From an endosymbiont of Escarpia spicata (lineage in GTDB: Bacteria > Pseudomonadota > Gammaproteobacteria > Chromatiales > Chromatiaceae): a DNA stretch of 64,000 nt. The notes under the pieces were generated by a model that did not search any database, was not told the origin of the DNA, and saw nothing but the letters and a program-made list of their open reading frames with translations. The stretch lies in NCBI GenBank assembly GCA_003349915.1, contig QFXE01000010.1:62001-126000 (forward strand), in the 5' to 3' direction. The position numbers and the translations under genes are program-made. Positions 27,801-35,508 of this stretch are shown one piece after another (the first letter of the stretch is position 1; every line of letters starts with the position of its first letter).

Positions 27801-28710
27801 TGCCTCACCCGGTCTCGAGCAGAAGGGGCTGACCGATTGGGATTTCGGACCCCTGCAGCCCAGCCTCTCTGTAAAACGCGGCGGTATCACCCTGAAAGGG
27901 TTTCCTGCGCTGGTGGACGAGGGTGACAGCGTTGCCATCCGTCTGCTGGATTCGGAAGTCTCTGCCCATCAGAGCCACAAGGCGGGTGTGCGGCGCTTGA
28001 TCATGCTCAAGTTGGCAAAGGAGATCCGTTATCTGCGCAAAAATCTGCCCAACCTGGCTCGCATGCGCCTGCAATATGCCAAAGTGCCAAAGGCACCGGA
28101 GGGGCTACCCGTCGAGAAGCAGAGGGATCTGGAGGATGAATTGGTTACCTATATCCTCAACCGTACCTTTCTGGACGGATTGCCTGAGATAAGGTACAAG
28201 GAGATTTTTCTCGACCGAATAGAGCGCTGTCGCAATGCGATGATGACGGTGACCAACGACGCCTGTCAGGAGGTTGGAAAAATCATCGAAGGGTACCAGA
28301 AGGTCAGAAAAAAACTCTCCGGCACTACGCAGATCAACTGGATGGCATCCGCTGCCGACATGCAACAACAACTCGATCGCCTGGTTTTCAAAGGATTTCT
28401 GGGAGTGACGCCGCCGGAACAGCTTGGCCGTTTTCCCCGTTATCTGCAGGCGCTGGAAAAGCGTCTGGAAAAACTGCAAAGTACTGCAGCCCGTGATCAA
28501 CAGCAGATCCGGGAGATGGCAAAGGCCTATCAGCAGTGGAAGCAGTGGGATGAACAGTGCAGGAAAAACGGGCGCAGCGATGAGCGGATCGAAGAGATGC
28601 GCTGGCACTTTGAGGAGTTACGGGTCTCCCTGTTTGCCCAGGAGTTGGGAACTGCCTATCCCATATCCCTGAAGCGAATCGAGAAACGCTGGAAGGAGTT
28701 AGGGCTCTAG
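24805..28710 (+). CDS. hrpA: ATP-dependent RNA helicase HrpA
   Basis: A 1301-residue DEAH-box helicase, matching the size of E. coli HrpA (1300). Walker [13 protein letters not shown], motif II DEAHERS, motif III TSAT, and the [14 protein letters not shown] and QRMGRCGR motifs are in order, followed by the HA2/OB-fold and the long HrpA-specific C-terminal region. It acts in mRNA processing and rescue of stalled ribosomes. The annotated start is TTG 24805; the next methionine is ATG 24861, but residues before it still align with the HrpA N-terminus, so an upstream start is favoured. A stretch of seven G near 25170 does not disturb the frame. A palindromic repeat follows its stop. Confidence 0.95.
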   Translation: MVDNSTSQPFPSQSDIETCMQVDRHLFVRRLRGVQRRRKSGEPYDQGLFKLNRDILASQARLQQRRKSLPEASFPPELPITARLEDIQALIAENQVLVLCGETGSGKSTQLPKICLSLGRGVGGYIGHTQPRRIAARTLSSRIASELGVETGTSVGYKVRFSDRVGPNTHVKLMTDGILLAEIQQDPFLNQYDTLIIDEAHERSLNIDFLLGYLQNLLPKRPDLKLIITSATIDPDRFSKHFNDAPVIEVSGRTFPVEARYKPPEEEGSSERDDPAIVDAVDELSRIDRGDILIFLSGEREIRETAENLRKHKLDLTEVLPLYARLSPAEQGQIFKPHRGRRIVLATNVAETSLTVPGIRYVIDAGFARISRYSHKSKVQRLPVERISQASANQRMGRCGRVAKGVCIRLYSEEDFESRTPFTEPEIQRTNLASVILQMKLLGFGEIDDFPFVDPPDSRLIKDGYRVLEEIGAIGGDQRVTKLGRQLARLPVDPRIGRMMLAAAHSHCLREVMVIAAALSVQDPRDRPLDKQQQADEAHALFRHAESDFLGYFQLWEDLEIQRKHLTRNKFRKYCRTRFLSWTRVQEWHDIHTQLRLQMHGMGFKENTEEAGYEQVHRAMLSGLLSHIGFKSKERDYLGARNSRFFIFPGSGLFKKPPKWVMAAELVETTKLYARTNAAIQPEWIEACAGHLLKHNYSEPHWEKRRGQVAGYEKVTLYGLTLVPRRRINFSPIDPKLAREIFIRSALVEGDFQTRAPFWRHNQEKIAAVHDLEAKSRRRDILVDEERIYGFYDQRIPEGICTTPAFEKWLKRQSKQEAKRLYLSEADLIREESSIVPDDQFPNHLDINGMALPLEYSFDPGQQQDGISLVVPKDVLGQVTEARCQWLVPGLLRERVIALIRGLPKSLRKSFVPVPDFADACLQGIEPSDRPLIQVLGERLKQLTGVHVPEDAWSDVELPEHLRMQIKVVDETGKQIGTGRDLDALHKAHRTSHRGFQQLASPGLEQKGLTDWDFGPLQPSLSVKRGGITLKGFPALVDEGDSVAIRLLDSEVSAHQSHKAGVRRLIMLKLAKEIRYLRKNLPNLARMRLQYAKVPKAPEGLPVEKQRDLEDELVTYILNRTFLDGLPEIRYKEIFLDRIERCRNAMMTVTNDACQEVGKIIEGYQKVRKKLSGTTQINWMASAADMQQQLDRLVFKGFLGVTPPEQLGRFPRYLQALEKRLEKLQSTAARDQQQIREMAKAYQQWKQWDEQCRKNGRSDERIEEMRWHFEELRVSLFAQELGTAYPISLKRIEKRWKELGL

Positions 28711-28736
28711 ACCGGATCAAGCGAAACGGATCCGGC
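28711..28736. repeat. Palindromic dispersed repeat, family A, short copy
   Basis: CCGGATC at 28712-28718 and GATCCGG at 28729-28735 flank the loop AAGCGAAACG just after the hrpA stop. It is a shortened relative of the copy at 5007-5042. Confidence 0.7.
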
Positions 28737-28822
28737 ATCATTTGATCCAGACAACTATTTGGTTGCCTGGTGACGCCGTGCTATCTTTTCCGCGCATGTC
28801 GAATTCACAGGAACAACTACTC

Positions 28823-29311
28823 ATGACTCAGTGCTATTGCGGCTCAGGCCGGGACTTTGAAACCTGCTGCCAACCGATTCTGGAAGCCAGCCAGACTGCG
28901 GGGACCGCAGAGGCATTGATGCGTGCCCGCTACAGTGCGTTTGTCATTCAGCAACCGGAGTTCCTGCATGAGTCACTCCATCCCGATCATAGAAAAGATC
29001 ACGATGTGGCGGCAACCCGGCGCTGGGCAATGAATTCACAGTGGCTCGACCTGGAGATTGTCGAGGTGAAAGGTGGTGGGATAGATGACAAAGAGGGTAC
29101 GGTTGAGTTCATCGCCTCCTACAAAGAGAGGGATCTGCTGCGCAAACATCATGAACTGAGTCATTTCAGCAAATCCGACGGTCTCTGGTATTTTGTCGAT
29201 GGTGAACTCGTACTGCCTAAGACTGAGGTCCGGGATACGCCAAAAGTTGGCCGAAATGACCCATGCCCCTGCGGTAGTGGTAAGAAGTACAAGAAGTGTT
29301 GTGGACGGTGA
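28823..29311 (+). CDS. YchJ-like protein with SEC-C motifs at both ends
   Basis: A 162-residue UPF0225/YchJ family protein. The N-terminal SEC-C-like motif ([13 protein letters not shown]) and the C-terminal SEC-C motif ([16 protein letters not shown]) frame an NTF2-like domain ([14 protein letters not shown] ... LHESLHP). The cysteine pairs probably bind zinc. The frame is open from 28742 with another ATG at 28796, but ATG 28823 has AGGAA nine bases upstream and gives the family N-terminus MTQCYCGSG. The exact role of YchJ is not established. It stands alone between hrpA and the lytic transglycosylase gene. Confidence 0.88.
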   Translation: MTQCYCGSGRDFETCCQPILEASQTAGTAEALMRARYSAFVIQQPEFLHESLHPDHRKDHDVAATRRWAMNSQWLDLEIVEVKGGGIDDKEGTVEFIASYKERDLLRKHHELSHFSKSDGLWYFVDGELVLPKTEVRDTPKVGRNDPCPCGSGKKYKKCCGR

Positions 29312-29461
29312 ATTCGTCTATTTTGTGACTTCTCTCCCTGGAATTATTATCGGTTTTCCTCAAGAATAGTGGTTATGTGCCGAAAATCTGATCATTCAAG
29401 GGCTTTTGCTGTTATCAGACAGACATCGGGTTTTCGTAATGAAAGAACAGATTATATTGAG

Positions 29462-30100
29462 ATGAAACGGGCCAGAAGCAGGAAAAAATGCTCCATGACG
29501 GCAGGCAGATCACTATTGATCTTCTGCCTGCTGGTTTCCTCGTCTCCCCTGATGGCGCAGATCTTCAAATATCGAGCACCGGATGGGCACATCCATTTCA
29601 CCGACCATCCCATGGCGGGCAATTATCGCCTCTTATGGAAATCTGCCCCAGCAGCCAGCGCCTACGGCGATTACTCTGTTGCAGCGTTCAAACAGAACAA
29701 ATCAAAACTGTCACCGCTGATTGACGCAACTGCCAAAAATATGCGTCTGCACCCGGGGTTACTCCACTCGGTGGTGCGGGCGGAATCTGCCTACAATCCC
29801 CGTGCGGTTTCAAAGGTGGGTGCTCAGGGGCTGATGCAGCTGATGCCGAAAACCGCCAGGCGTTACGGCGTCAACGACTCCTTCAACCCCCGGCAGAACC
29901 TGGAGGGTGGTGCACGTTATCTGAAAGATCTTCTGCAGCAGTTCGGTTTCGATTTGAAACTGGCCTTGGCGGCATATAATGCCGGTGAGGGTGCGGTTAA
30001 GAAGTTTGATAATCAAATCCCCCCCTATCCCGAAACACAACAGTATGTGAAAAAGGTGATGGGCTACTATCGCACCCACCTGCAGGGATCCGCCAACTGA
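29462..30100 (+). CDS. Exported lytic transglycosylase with N-terminal DUF4124 domain
   Basis: A 212-residue exported protein. A basic, then hydrophobic, leader ends at LMAQ near residue 34; next comes a DUF4124-like segment (IFKYRAPDGHIHFTDHP), then the Slt/LysM-type goose-lysozyme fold with catalytic-glutamate motif VVRAESAYNPRAVSKVGAQG, LMQLMPKTARRYGV and ALAAYNAGEGAV. It cuts peptidoglycan strands with formation of anhydro-muramyl ends. The frame is open from 29369, but the signal peptide begins at ATG 29462. Confidence 0.9.
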   Translation: MKRARSRKKCSMTAGRSLLIFCLLVSSSPLMAQIFKYRAPDGHIHFTDHPMAGNYRLLWKSAPAASAYGDYSVAAFKQNKSKLSPLIDATAKNMRLHPGLLHSVVRAESAYNPRAVSKVGAQGLMQLMPKTARRYGVNDSFNPRQNLEGGARYLKDLLQQFGFDLKLALAAYNAGEGAVKKFDNQIPPYPETQQYVKKVMGYYRTHLQGSAN

Positions 30101-30160
30101 TTGATATAGAGGAAATTGTCATTTCGACCGCAGGGAGAAATCTCATATCTCCGACAGAAT

Positions 30161-30181
30161 GTAGGGTGCGCCATACGCACC
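30161..30181. repeat. Palindromic dispersed repeat, family B, single unit
   Basis: GTAGGGTGCGCCATACGCACC, with GGTGCG/CGCACC-type internal symmetry, between two convergent genes. It is one base different from the unit at 12724. Confidence 0.7.
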
Positions 30182-30209
30182 ATGTTTGCTTGAGTAATCA
30201 GAACCTGTT

Positions 30210-31209
30210 TTATCCAACCATGAGATAATCCACTCCCCGCCGGTACCCCATATCCTCAAGTTCCTGCCGGATGAGATCCTGCGCGCCGTGGTTGGTGACA
30301 TAGACGAGAACAAAAGGTTTGCTCTCCTGTAGAAGCCACTCGGGTGAGACGACTGGGATACCCTGCAAACGGTTTCCAATCTTACGTGGATCGATATCGA
30401 TCCAGGCCTTTACCTGAAAACCCTGCTTCAACAGCCGCTGACAGCGTTTACGGGTTTTGCGCCCGGCACCCCAGATCACCAGTTCGTCGCGTCGTGCCAG
30501 TAGTAGTGGATCCTGGGCGAGGTAGTGGGCACGCAACTGATCGAACGCTTCCCTGCTGCAACGTGGATCCTGCCTGGAGATGCGGTTTTCACTCTCCCGC
30601 CAGTCGAGCAGGATCTGCGGCAGCTTGGCCATCCGGTAACCGGCAAGGTACAGCCTGAACCAGAGATCGTAATCCTCGGGAAACATCCCTTCGCGATAGC
30701 CACCCGCTTCAATGATGGCTTTGCGCCGGAACATAACACTGGGATGGGCAAAGGGGGATTCGATGTAGATATCCGCAGCAATCTCATCAGGATCAAGGCA
30801 CTGGTTTTGCCAACGCACATATTCACGGTAACCTGCCTGGATCAAAGTTTCCGGGAACAGTCTGACCTGGCATCCCACCAGGGTAATGATTTTGTTTTGC
30901 TGCAGATAATCCACCTGTAATTGCAGGCGCTGTTGATCCATCAGGTCGTCAGCATCCATGCGTGCAATCAGTGGAGAAGTGGCCTAAATTCAGTGCGTTG
31001 ACCAGACCTGGGTGGGGATTGTGCAGCAGGCGTATCCGCTTATCGCAATTGGCGTGTTGCTGCACCACGCTGCAGGAGTCATCATGACTGTGATCGTCGA
31101 TGGCGAGCAGTCGAAAGTCCTGAAAGGACTGCTGCCTGATGGAAGTCAGACAGGCATCAAGTGTGGTCGCCGCATCACGGAACGGGAGGATGATCTCCAG
31201 CTTGATCAG
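30210..31209 (-). pseudogene. Family 2 glycosyltransferase with C-terminal Rossmann-like domain, frameshifted
   Basis: The long frame (30959-30210) begins at MDADDLMDQQRL, which is the middle of a GT-A fold: MDADD is the metal/nucleotide-binding motif. Upstream, another frame encodes the missing N-terminal half: LEIILPFRDAATTLDACL, SFQDFRLLAIDDHSHDDS and NPHPGLVNALNLG. They join near 30962-30985 if one base is removed. The C-terminal part, VIWGAGRKTRKRC and AWIDIDPRKIGN, looks like a nucleotide-binding sensor domain. The N-terminal frame has no ATG; the earliest candidate is a CTG at 31209 overlapping the PilZ stop, so the start is uncertain. The enzyme would transfer a sugar to a surface glycan. 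It follows a PilZ gene closely and may form one operon with it. Confidence 0.78.
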
Positions 31210-31550
31210 GAGATGCTTGCCCAGTCCACAATCATGGTATCGATGACAGTGGTCACTTCATCCGAGATGTCGATGATACGAAAGCCGGTCCAATAGGTAT
31301 CGGGTTGAGCGGCTTCGCTGCACCAGAGTGCTTCAGCACCAAACGAAATCTTGCTATGACCCTTCACCAGATACGGGAGCCGCATATCCAACTGGTAAAT
31401 GGACCCCGTCTTGATGGGGTTGGCGCTGAGCAGCATGAAGCCTTCAACGGTGATATTTACCACCTGCCCCATGTAGGCCGCCGTTATTTGGTCCAATACT
31501 TCAAGGACTTCATTGGCTATCTTGCGTGGCAGAATACGGTGCTCAACCAT
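31206..31550 (-). CDS. PilZ-domain protein (predicted c-di-GMP receptor)
   Basis: A protein of about 114 residues. The PilZ c-di-GMP signature is present in two parts: RILPR (RxxxR) near residue 5 and NITVEG (D/NxSxxG type, Thr for Ser) near 37, followed by a beta-barrel-like pattern and the end motif GFRIIDIS. The frame is open to 31700, but the region before ATG 31550 lies inside the DUF1631 gene and has no PilZ similarity; ATG 31550 overlaps the DUF1631 stop by eight bases. The glycosyltransferase gene begins at or near its stop codon. Binding to c-di-GMP is predicted from motifs only. Confidence 0.75.
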   Translation of the reverse strand: MVEHRILPRKIANEVLEVLDQITAAYMGQVVNITVEGFMLLSANPIKTGSIYQLDMRLPYLVKGHSKISFGAEALWCSEAAQPDTYWTGFRIIDISDEVTTVIDTMIVDWASIS

Positions 31551-33957
31551 CGGCTGGATTCCTATAGGTGCTACCGGGAACCTTTGACCAAGCGTCTTCT
31601 CCCGTCTCGTTATCGTTAGTGATATTCTCAGCAATCTCTTCTGTTGCCTTGAGAGAGCGTTGCAGCATTCTGCGAATGGCGTGCAGCGTGCGTTCGACAA
31701 ATGGGTCGTTGCTCTCTTCTAGGATCTTCGATTTTCCGTCCATGATCTCTTGTGCCAGTTTGCGCAGGGGTTTTATGGCGGTTTGCACTCCGGCCCTGTC
31801 CACGAACATGCATGAGAACGTCAACGGGCTGAGCCATGAAAGTTTCACCCGTCTGACATCATTGGGACCGCTGCTGAGATCAAACCAGGTGCCGAACTCG
31901 ATTTTACGTAACTTGTCCATCATCCTCAGGAGATCGTCAGGGATCTGCTCTTTGGACTCAGTGGGTTCCGGAACAGGTATAGGAGGCTCTGGTTGAGTGG
32001 TTTGAAAAGGTTTTGCTTCAGGCGCTTTTGGGGTGCTGACACTCTTGGGTTCACTGACCGCAGATGAGCCGGCAGACATGGCGTTTTCTGCATTGGCCAG
32101 GAGTTCGAAAAGTGCACGACTCTTCTCCTGATGGTAGCCGCCTAGAGACTCAAGTCCTTCTTCAATCGTATTGCGCAGGTAGGGTAGAGTCTTCTCAAGT
32201 TCCTTCCGCTCATCTTGGGTCTTTTTCTCTTCAAAGACCCAAGCCAGCTCATCTGCAACATGCAGTGCGTCCTTCCAGTCTTCACTCATCTCACCATCGG
32301 GGTGGCGCAGCAGGATGAAGATCAGCTTGTCCGTCCAGGTTTGAACCAGAAAGTCCTTCGCCACCTGAGGCAGGGAGGAACCGAAGGTTCGGGCTTTCAT
32401 CTCCTGGCCTGCCCTCTGCCTTGCATCGTTGAGCTTTTCCCGCCCCTTGGCTGAGTCCTGAGCCCGTTTTTCCAGAACCTCGGTTTTTCGGCGAAAATCA
32501 TCCATTCTCGCCTTGAAGTTGGTCAGCAGATCGGAAAAGAGTTTGATGTCGTCAGAAAACTCTTTGAGTACGCGATCGACTACCGCCTGCATGTCCGGAT
32601 AGATACCACGCTTGAGATTGTGCTCATCGATCCAGTGGCTGCCTGCTTCAACCATGCAGTCGAGTAGCTGGCGAGCATCGTGATTGCTGTCGGTGAGCAG
32701 ATGACGGTCGATAATAGCCACTTTCAGGTAGGGTGTGTGCAGGTGACTGATCAGAGCCTTGGCGACTGCAGGAAGAACCGGATCGTTCAGCATGTATTCA
32801 AACAGCATTCCGACAAGATCGATGGTGTCTTCATCCACAGTATCCAACTGATCAGTGTCAATCTGACTGTAGAGTTTGTTTCGCTCCTCGATCAGTGTCT
32901 GTTTGATACGGGTAAGGAACTGCTCATCGAGTTCAATGTTTGGAATGAACGGGGCTTCTGTCGAAGCATCGGGCAGATAATCTGATCTTGTGGCTGGCTG
33001 AATATCATTAAGTGCGGAGACAAGGTTCGCGGTAGTGGGCAGCTGCCCGCCGCCGGAGTGCCCGCTGGCGCCACTCACTCTACCAGCTGACCCACTCCCA
33101 CTCCCCTGCGGAGCTGCTGAGTGTCTTTGGGGTGAACTGCCACGCCGGGATGCGAGGAGACCGATGATTGAGTCAAAGAGTTCTTCCCCTAGATCCTCTT
33201 CTGAGGTTGCGGCGTTTTGATCCTCGGTTTGCTGGGCACTCTTGTCCGCTTTGCCACCGTGTTGGCCAGCTGCCTGCGGATTTCGGATAGTAGGTCTAAG
33301 GTGGGGCAGTACACCGGCATCCTTGAGGTTGTTGTTGAAATCCTCATACAGAGAGCCTAGCTGCTTCAAAACGTACTTGTTGAAAAGCGCGAGAACAATA
33401 AGCTTGATGTTGGATTCGAGACTCAGACTGTCGATAGCACTGGCGAAGGCGTCGACAAGATGCTGCGGGGAGGCAGGGGTCCTGTTTTTTTCTATCGCCT
33501 CGCCACCGTTGATAACTGCAAGACGCTGGCTCAGTGCATAGAGTTGAGACCGATGGCCGATGGTCGCTTTACTGACCATGTTTTCGATGGCCGTGGTTTG
33601 ATCCATGGAGTCGTCATCGACCAGTTCGAGTTCGATATCGCTGCCCAGATCGGAGAAGGGATCACTGTCCGGTTTCCTTGCCCAGAAATTATCAAAACCT
33701 GCGCTGAGTTGCTCTCTGAACTCATGTTCCACCAGGCCGTGGCGGTTCCGAATCAGGCTAATCGCTTCAAAAAAGCGATTCTGCATCAGATCGTTCTCCG
33801 CTTTTTGGGCGAAACTCATCAACGCCTTGTCCGTGTTGGCAAACAACTCGGTCAGCAGGGCGCTAACATAGACCAGCACCATGTCCTTGCAGCGGCTCAT
33901 GAGTGGTTGAAACTGGGTCTGATATTTACTTTTTCGTGATTCCGGTGATGGCACCAT
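31543..33957 (-). CDS. DUF1631 family protein
   Basis: An 804-residue cytoplasmic protein, largely helical, that I recognise as the DUF1631 family of proteobacteria; some databases mislabel members as thymidine phosphorylase. It has acidic and Gly/Ser-rich linkers around residues 230-310 (for example SGSGSAGRVSGASG), a long central helical part and a C-terminal region with GTWFDLSS followed by a beta-rich PilZ-like segment (RRVKLSWLSPLTFSCMFVDRAG). TTG 33972 is possible, but GAAGGA lies seven bases before ATG 33957. Its stop overlaps a PilZ gene, so the family may act in c-di-GMP output; no biochemical function is established. Confidence 0.82.
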   Translation of the reverse strand: MVPSPESRKSKYQTQFQPLMSRCKDMVLVYVSALLTELFANTDKALMSFAQKAENDLMQNRFFEAISLIRNRHGLVEHEFREQLSAGFDNFWARKPDSDPFSDLGSDIELELVDDDSMDQTTAIENMVSKATIGHRSQLYALSQRLAVINGGEAIEKNRTPASPQHLVDAFASAIDSLSLESNIKLIVLALFNKYVLKQLGSLYEDFNNNLKDAGVLPHLRPTIRNPQAAGQHGGKADKSAQQTEDQNAATSEEDLGEELFDSIIGLLASRRGSSPQRHSAAPQGSGSGSAGRVSGASGHSGGGQLPTTANLVSALNDIQPATRSDYLPDASTEAPFIPNIELDEQFLTRIKQTLIEERNKLYSQIDTDQLDTVDEDTIDLVGMLFEYMLNDPVLPAVAKALISHLHTPYLKVAIIDRHLLTDSNHDARQLLDCMVEAGSHWIDEHNLKRGIYPDMQAVVDRVLKEFSDDIKLFSDLLTNFKARMDDFRRKTEVLEKRAQDSAKGREKLNDARQRAGQEMKARTFGSSLPQVAKDFLVQTWTDKLIFILLRHPDGEMSEDWKDALHVADELAWVFEEKKTQDERKELEKTLPYLRNTIEEGLESLGGYHQEKSRALFELLANAENAMSAGSSAVSEPKSVSTPKAPEAKPFQTTQPEPPIPVPEPTESKEQIPDDLLRMMDKLRKIEFGTWFDLSSGPNDVRRVKLSWLSPLTFSCMFVDRAGVQTAIKPLRKLAQEIMDGKSKILEESNDPFVERTLHAIRRMLQRSLKATEEIAENITNDNETGEDAWSKVPGSTYRNPADG

Positions 33958-34336
33958 CACTTGATCCTTCAACGCGATTGACTAAATCCGACTTGAGCCA
34001 GTATCTGCCGGCATCAGGTCTTTAACCCGCACACTCTCCCCAATCGTCTTTATTCTCATGCGGGAACACCAGAGCATCATTGGCTGCCTTTCCCGCTAAG
34101 GTTAGCACAGACGAAACTGATTTATGAAACAGAAAGTTAGACAGGTTTTCTCATGAGCAGCGATTAGTTGGCGAAGGGCCAATTGGCTAAGGCCTGTTAA
34201 TGCTGCATCCGAATAGTGTTAACTGGCCCCAAGTAACAGAAGGAACGAAAGGCAGTGGGGAAATCTGGGGAATATCATTCTGATAACGTAACTGAATTCA
34301 GCTGAATTCGCCTCTAGGGCTGGCCAGCCCTGATTT
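33958..34336. other. Intergenic region between divergent DUF1631 and HDOD genes
   Basis: About 380 bp without a convincing gene. It has GAATTCAGCTGAATTC (34300 area), a 16-bp palindrome, and a short GGCTGGCCAGCC palindrome near 34319. A sigma-28-like promoter follows immediately. No RNA gene or repeat family member was recognised. Confidence 0.5.
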
Positions 34337-34363
34337 TCAAGAAACCGGCAGGCTGGCCGATAA
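34337..34363 (+). promoter_or_regulatory. Strong candidate sigma-28 (FliA) promoter of the HDOD gene
   Basis: TCAA at 34337-34340, exactly 15 bases, then a perfect GCCGATAA at 34356-34363. Only one -35 base differs from TAAA-N15-GCCGATAA. The HDOD start is 35 bp beyond the -10 element. It places the HDOD protein in the flagellar regulon. Confidence 0.75.
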
Positions 34364-34397
34364 AATTGTGAAATAGGGTTAACTGCAGGTGAATTAA

Positions 34398-35265
34398 ATG
34401 AATGCCGAGGAACTGGTCAAAGGGATAGAACATCTGGTTTCATTGCCGGATGTCTGTATCAAGGTCAATATGATGGCTGATTCTCCGCTCTATTCATCAA
34501 AAGATATCGGGGAGGTGATCTCTCAGGATACCGACCTTTCCGCACGCCTCCTGAGTTTGGTCAACAGCGCCTTCTACGGTATGCGGGCTCCGGTGGATAC
34601 CATTTCCAGAGCTGTTACGGTCATTGGTACGAAGGGTCTGCGCAACCTGGTTCTGGTTACCTCGGCGGCGGAGGTTTTTACCGGCATCCCTGCCGATTTG
34701 GTCGATATGACAGAATTCTGGCGATACTCAGTGACGACCGGGGTTATTGCCAAGGCGCTCTCAACCCAATGCAATGTTTTGCATGGTGAACGCCTGTTTG
34801 TGATGGGTGTACTGCATGATATCGGCAGGCTGGTTATCTACTTGCGCCTGCCGGAGCAGTCGCGGGATGTATTGCTGATTGCCGGGGGGGGACGATGCCA
34901 TTCTTGCTGACGCTGAGGCGGATGTTTTCGGTTTTACCCACATGGATGCAGGTGCAGCATTGCTGAAAACCTGGAAACTGCCGGAAAGCCTGATCGCCGT
35001 CGCAGGAACTCACCATGAACCGATGAATGCGGGCGACTACCGGCTTGAGGCTTCCCTGGTAAACATCGCGGGCTTGCTTTCACAGGGTGAAATGAGCGGT
35101 GAGCCATTGGATGAAATTCTTGATCAGGTACGGCCCGAGGTCTGGCAGGCCACTGGTCTGGACAGCGATAAAGTTGCATCGGTGATGGAAGAAGTTCCGG
35201 CCCGGGTGGCCGAGGTACTGGATGTCGTGCTGGCGCCCAATGTGCCTGCAGAGCAAAGGCGCTGA
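34398..35265 (+). pseudogene. HDOD-domain signalling protein, out of frame at an 8-G tract
   Basis: Frame one (34398-34910) encodes the first half of an HDOD domain (DTDLSARLLSLVNSAFYGM, TVIGTKGLRNLVL, GVLHDIGRLVIY), and a second frame to 35265 supplies the rest (HMDAGAALLKTWKLPESL, GTHHEP, DEILDQVRPEVW). They meet at eight G at 34884-34891; seven G would give AGGDDAILADAEAD and one protein of about 289 residues. HDOD proteins resemble HD-GYP phosphodiesterases without full metal sites and act in signalling, often of motility or c-di-GMP. The upstream sigma-28 promoter fits that. It may be a phase-variable locus or a homopolymer read error. Confidence 0.85.
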
Positions 35266-35352
35266 TTTATTACTCATGACTCTCTGCCCTGTGGAGCGGA
35301 GCTGCCGCTATTCAATAGCCTGCAAGCCTGGCATTTTTCAGACAAACATGAA

Positions 35353-35440
35353 GTAGGCCTGATCAAGCGCAGCGGATCAGGCAAAACTCGCGACGAAGGA
35401 ATAACCCATGCCCGATCCGCTACGCCTGATCGGGCCTACG
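35353..35440. repeat. Palindromic dispersed repeat, family A, head-to-head pair
   Basis: One unit at 35353-35382 (GTAGGCCTGATC ... GGATCAGGC) and an inverted unit at 35410-35440 (GCCCGATCCGC ... CGGGCCTAC) are separated by about 27 bp. The whole could fold into one long hairpin ahead of recC. Confidence 0.8.
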
Positions 35441-35508
35441 AAATTTAATATTCCTGTGATTACTGCAGGCTCATGATTTGAGCCTCAGAGAGGGTAGAAT
35501 AGGGCCTC

